This document shows positions 61,582 through 64,000 of a DNA stretch of 64,000 nt, piece by piece (the stretch's first letter is position 1; each line of letters begins with the position of its first letter). The stretch covers positions 62,001 through 126,000 of the forward strand of contig NZ_JARKNA010000014.1 of the NCBI RefSeq assembly GCF_029360765.1. The letters run 5' to 3'. The position numbers and the translations under genes were made by a program. The notes below the pieces were generated by a model. That model saw only the letters and a program-made list of their open reading frames with translations. It was not told the DNA's origin and searched no databases. This DNA comes from Terrimonas pollutisoli. GTDB taxonomy: Bacteria > Bacteroidota > Bacteroidia > Chitinophagales > Chitinophagaceae.

Positions 61582-62613
61582 ATGATTAACCGAAGAAAGT
61601 TTATATCCTCATCCGTATTAAGTTCAGCTGCCGTATTTGCCGGCAAATTTGTTTCGGGCCAGCAAAGCTATCGGGCCGTAAAAGGTAAGGCCATTGTTAT
61701 TTCCACCTGGGATGCGGGCCTGGAAGCCAATAAAGCCGCCTGGAAAGTATTGGGAACAGGTGGCCGGGCCTTAGATGCAGTTGAACAGGGCGTGATGGTG
61801 ACAGAAGCTTCGCAAAACTGTTGTGTTGGTTTGGGAGCTAACCCTGATAGGGATGGTTTTGTGACGTTGGACGCCAGTATTATGGACGAGTTTTATAATT
61901 GTGGTAGTGTGGCATTTTTAGAAAGAATCAAACATCCTATTTCTGTAGCAAGGCGGGTGATGGAAAAAACGCCGCATGTAATGTTGGTCGGAAGTGGCGC
62001 CCAGCAATTTGCCATCGCGGAGGGTTTCCCTTTGGAAGAACAGAAGCTATCTCCCGATGCACAAAAGACATATGAGAACTGGCTTCAGAAATCAGAGTAC
62101 AAGCCTATTATTAATATTGAGAACAAAGGCAATCACGGTCCCTTTGCCCCGTCACGATTGGAATCAGGTGATTGGAATCATGATACTATTGGGATGGTAG
62201 CGATGGATACGAAAGGCAATTTAAGTGGAAGTTGTACCACCAGTGGAATGGGATTTAAAATGCGTGGCAGACTTGGTGACTCACCCATAATCGGTGCTGG
62301 TTTATTTGTGGATAATGAGGTGGGTGCTTGTACAGCAACCGGGCAAGGTGAAGATGTAATTCGTGTGGCCGGTTCTCATACCGTAGTAGAGTTGATGCGG
62401 CAGGGATTGTCTCCTGAAATGGCTTGTCGAAAAACGATTGAGCGAATTGTGAAGATCAAAGGGGATAAAGCGAAAGATATACAAGTAGCCTTCCTCGCTT
62501 TAAATAAAAAAGGGCAGGTAGGTTCCTTTGCAATTCATAAAGGATTTAGCTATGCAGTTAAATCGAACGAAATAGAAAAACTGGTGAATGCTAAAAGCTA
62601 CTTCACAAAATAA
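61582..62613 (+). CDS. N4-(beta-N-acetylglucosaminyl)-L-asparaginase (glycosylasparaginase), Tat-exported
   Basis: The 343-residue Ntn-hydrolase begins with a twin-arginine signal (NRRKFISSSVLSSAAVFAG). Autoprocessing is expected before T202 in NHDTIGMVA, which becomes the catalytic N-terminal threonine; GRLGDSPIIGAGLFVDNEVGACTATGQGE carries the substrate-binding residues. It cleaves the GlcNAc-Asn bond at the end of N-glycoprotein breakdown, in the periplasm. It is followed by cutC and lies near GH20, which suggests shared use of N-glycans. A loose inverted repeat (aaattaa...ttaattt, about 61530-61562) lies just upstream. Confidence 0.94.
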   Translation: MINRRKFISSSVLSSAAVFAGKFVSGQQSYRAVKGKAIVISTWDAGLEANKAAWKVLGTGGRALDAVEQGVMVTEASQNCCVGLGANPDRDGFVTLDASIMDEFYNCGSVAFLERIKHPISVARRVMEKTPHVMLVGSGAQQFAIAEGFPLEEQKLSPDAQKTYENWLQKSEYKPIINIENKGNHGPFAPSRLESGDWNHDTIGMVAMDTKGNLSGSCTTSGMGFKMRGRLGDSPIIGAGLFVDNEVGACTATGQGEDVIRVAGSHTVVELMRQGLSPEMACRKTIERIVKIKGDKAKDIQVAFLALNKKGQVGSFAIHKGFSYAVKSNEIEKLVNAKSYFTK

Positions 62614-62674
62614 ATTTATCAATCAGGATTTTGCGACAGGCAGGATCAACGATATCAAAAAATAATTTTTCAAG

Positions 62675-63406
62675 TTGAAATATATCATTGAAATCGCCAC
62701 CACTGATTTTTTGACAACACAAGCGGCTGTTGAAGGTGGAGCCGACAGGATTGAGCTTTGTGCTAACCTGGCGGAGGGAGGGACTACTCCTTCGTATGGA
62801 CATATCAGGAAGTGCAGGGAAGCTTTTGATGTGCTGATCTATCCCATCATTCGACCCAGGGGTGGCGATTTTTTATTTACTGATGAAGAATTTGACATTA
62901 TGCTGCAAGACGTGAAGCTATGCAAGCAACTGGGTTGCGATGGAGTAGTGATTGGTTTACTAAACCGTGATGGTAGTATCGACAAAAAAAGATCATCACA
63001 GTTGGTAGAGGCTGCATACCCCCTGGGTGTTACTTTTCACCGGGCCTTCGATCGTTGCCGTGATCCATTTGAGGCATTGGAAGAATTGATAAAGCTCGGT
63101 TGTGAAAGGATCCTGACATCCGGGCAAAAACCCGCTGCACCTGATGCCGCGGCATTGATTGCGCAGTTAAATAAAGCGGCGGATGATCGCATCATCATCA
63201 TGCCAGGTAGTGGAGTGCGGAAGGAAAATATCAGGCAATTGGCAGAGCAGACAGGTTGTGTTGAATTTCATTCTTCGTTGCGCAGTAAATCAGCAAGCAA
63301 AATGGATTTTATTCATCCGTCGTTTGCTGGTTCAGATGAGGACTATACGAACAACGCCATTAATCCACAGGATGTGATCGATTTTCGAAATGCACTTGTT
63401 TCTTAA
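62675..63406 (+). CDS. cutC: CutC family protein
   Basis: The 243-residue TIM-barrel protein matches CutC: YIIEIATTDFLTTQAAVEGGADRIELCANLAEGGTTPSYG and IRPRGGDFLFTDEEFDIM, then VTFHRAFDRCRDPFEALEELI and LTSGQKPAAPDAA. CutC was first named for copper homeostasis, but that role is disputed. Here it sits 61 bases behind glycosylasparaginase, which suits a glycan-linked function. Translation apparently starts at TTG: a stop lies in frame upstream and no ATG precedes the conserved start. Confidence 0.92.
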   Translation: MKYIIEIATTDFLTTQAAVEGGADRIELCANLAEGGTTPSYGHIRKCREAFDVLIYPIIRPRGGDFLFTDEEFDIMLQDVKLCKQLGCDGVVIGLLNRDGSIDKKRSSQLVEAAYPLGVTFHRAFDRCRDPFEALEELIKLGCERILTSGQKPAAPDAAALIAQLNKAADDRIIIMPGSGVRKENIRQLAEQTGCVEFHSSLRSKSASKMDFIHPSFAGSDEDYTNNAINPQDVIDFRNALVS

Positions 63407-63428
63407 TTAGTCTATTTCCCAAAAATAT

Positions 63429-63767
63429 ATGCGTACAATTCCATTGCTGGTGCTGTCAAATGTCTTTATGACTTTTGCGTGGTATTATCATTTAAAGCAT
63501 CAAGGTTGGCCATTGTGGAAGGCGATTGTTATCAGTTGGTTCATCGCTTTTATTGAATATTGTTTGGCTGTACCAGCCAATCGGTTAGGGCACAACGGTG
63601 GTTTTAATCTTTTCCAGCTAAAAATTATACAGGAGATAATTACCCTTGCTGTATTCGGTTTCTTTGCGGTGCTTGTAATGAAAGAAGCATTTCACTGGCG
63701 ATACCTGGTGAGCTTTGCTTTTTTACTGGGAGCTGTTTATTTTATGTTTACCAAAAGGTTTGGCTAA
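63429..63767 (+). CDS. DUF486 (DMT-superfamily) small membrane protein
   Basis: The 112-residue protein has four hydrophobic helices and the DUF486 pattern: VFMTFAWYYHLKH, KAIVISWFIAFIEYCLAVPANRLGH, FNLFQLKIIQEIITLAVFGFFAVLVMKE and WRYLVSFAFLLGAVYFMF. It resembles a half-size drug/metabolite transporter that would work as a dimer. The function is unknown. It starts 22 bases after cutC and overlaps the convergent last gene by three bases. Confidence 0.9.
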   Translation: MRTIPLLVLSNVFMTFAWYYHLKHQGWPLWKAIVISWFIAFIEYCLAVPANRLGHNGGFNLFQLKIIQEIITLAVFGFFAVLVMKEAFHWRYLVSFAFLLGAVYFMFTKRFG

Positions 63768-63997
63768 TAATTATCACCCGGAGAATGATGAGCTGCTTTT
63801 GATCGTTGCCGCTGCCTGCGTATCAGGTCAGCTTTTACTTTATGTACGATAGAGCTACCAAGAAATAAAAGGCCTGCATTTAATGTAACTACTGAGATAA
63901 CGGCCCAAATGACCCAATCCTTTTCATTCTGGATAGTGAGGCCCGCATATAAAATTGAACAAATGCCGGTGGTAGTGAATACGAGACCAACAAGCAT
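63764..63997 (-). CDS. Small two-helix membrane protein, possibly truncated by the window end
   Basis: At least 77 residues with two transmembrane helices (about 2-18 and 27-50) and a basic, Arg-rich C-terminus (LIRRQRQRSKAAHH). An ATG at 63997 can start it, but the frame runs to the window edge, so the true start may lie outside. No family is recognised. Confidence 0.55.
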   Translation of the reverse strand: MLVGLVFTTTGICSILYAGLTIQNEKDWVIWAVISVVTLNAGLLFLGSSIVHKVKADLIRRQRQRSKAAHHSPGDNY

Positions 63998-64000
63998 GTT

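Noticed and set aside
1..64000. CRISPR array, insertion sequence, prophage or integrase
   Set aside because: No regularly spaced repeats, transposase, integrase or phage structural genes were found on either strand.

Overview
The window is chromosomal DNA from a member of the Bacteroidota, most likely family Chitinophagaceae. The signs are two SusC/SusD outer-membrane pairs, an ECF sigma/FecR anti-sigma pair, a metalloprotease with a type IX secretion (T9SS) C-terminal domain, TAnnTTTG promoter boxes, few Shine-Dalgarno sequences and many lipoproteins. No insertion sequence, prophage, integrase or CRISPR array is visible. The family-level placement is an inference from protein style, not a database match.

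Layout. 1-8.6 kb: the 3' end of groEL, a possible 38-codon gene between two hairpins, a secreted M12B-like metalloprotease, an ABC-F ATPase, an orphan SUKH/Sel1 protein and a DUF937-OmpA protein. 8.6-17.8 kb: a Rieske oxygenase and amino-acid permease, a MocR regulator divergent from a DMT exporter and acetyltransferase, an AT-rich racemase gene, a second acetyltransferase and a branched-chain aminotransferase. 18-30.4 kb: mostly housekeeping genes (a VIT-family transporter, rocD, ispE, bifunctional nuclease, etfB/etfA, tilS, rhomboid, rlmH) mixed with lipoproteins and small membrane proteins. 30.5-35.4 kb: tRNA-Arg with a broken copy just upstream, then a three-gene same-strand run: an HD hydrolase fused to a Pycsar-effector-like (DUF5706) membrane domain, an SdiA-regulated-like lipoprotein and a GAF protein. 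35.6-39.5 kb: an AI-2E-family permease, a Bax1-I protein and a NagB/PIG-L fusion.

39.7-57.7 kb is the main accessory block. A sigma factor, anti-sigma factor and STN-containing SusC plus SusD form a trans-envelope signalling uptake locus. Next to it, an AraC regulator diverges from a second SusC (without STN), SusD, a 1092-residue FG-GAP/UnbV protein and a vanadium-haloperoxidase-fold enzyme. That enzyme keeps the active-site residues and local spacing of fungal vanadium chloroperoxidase. This second operon is the best candidate for a little-described system.

57.7-64 kb: a GH20 hexosaminidase, an NTF2-like protein, an FMN reductase, a Tat-exported glycosylasparaginase, CutC, a DUF486 protein and a small membrane protein reaching the window edge. 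GH20, glycosylasparaginase and the NagB fusion together suggest use of N-acetylglucosamine-containing glycans. Intergenic regions carry several families of short dispersed repeats, one of which seems to have entered the tilS reading frame.
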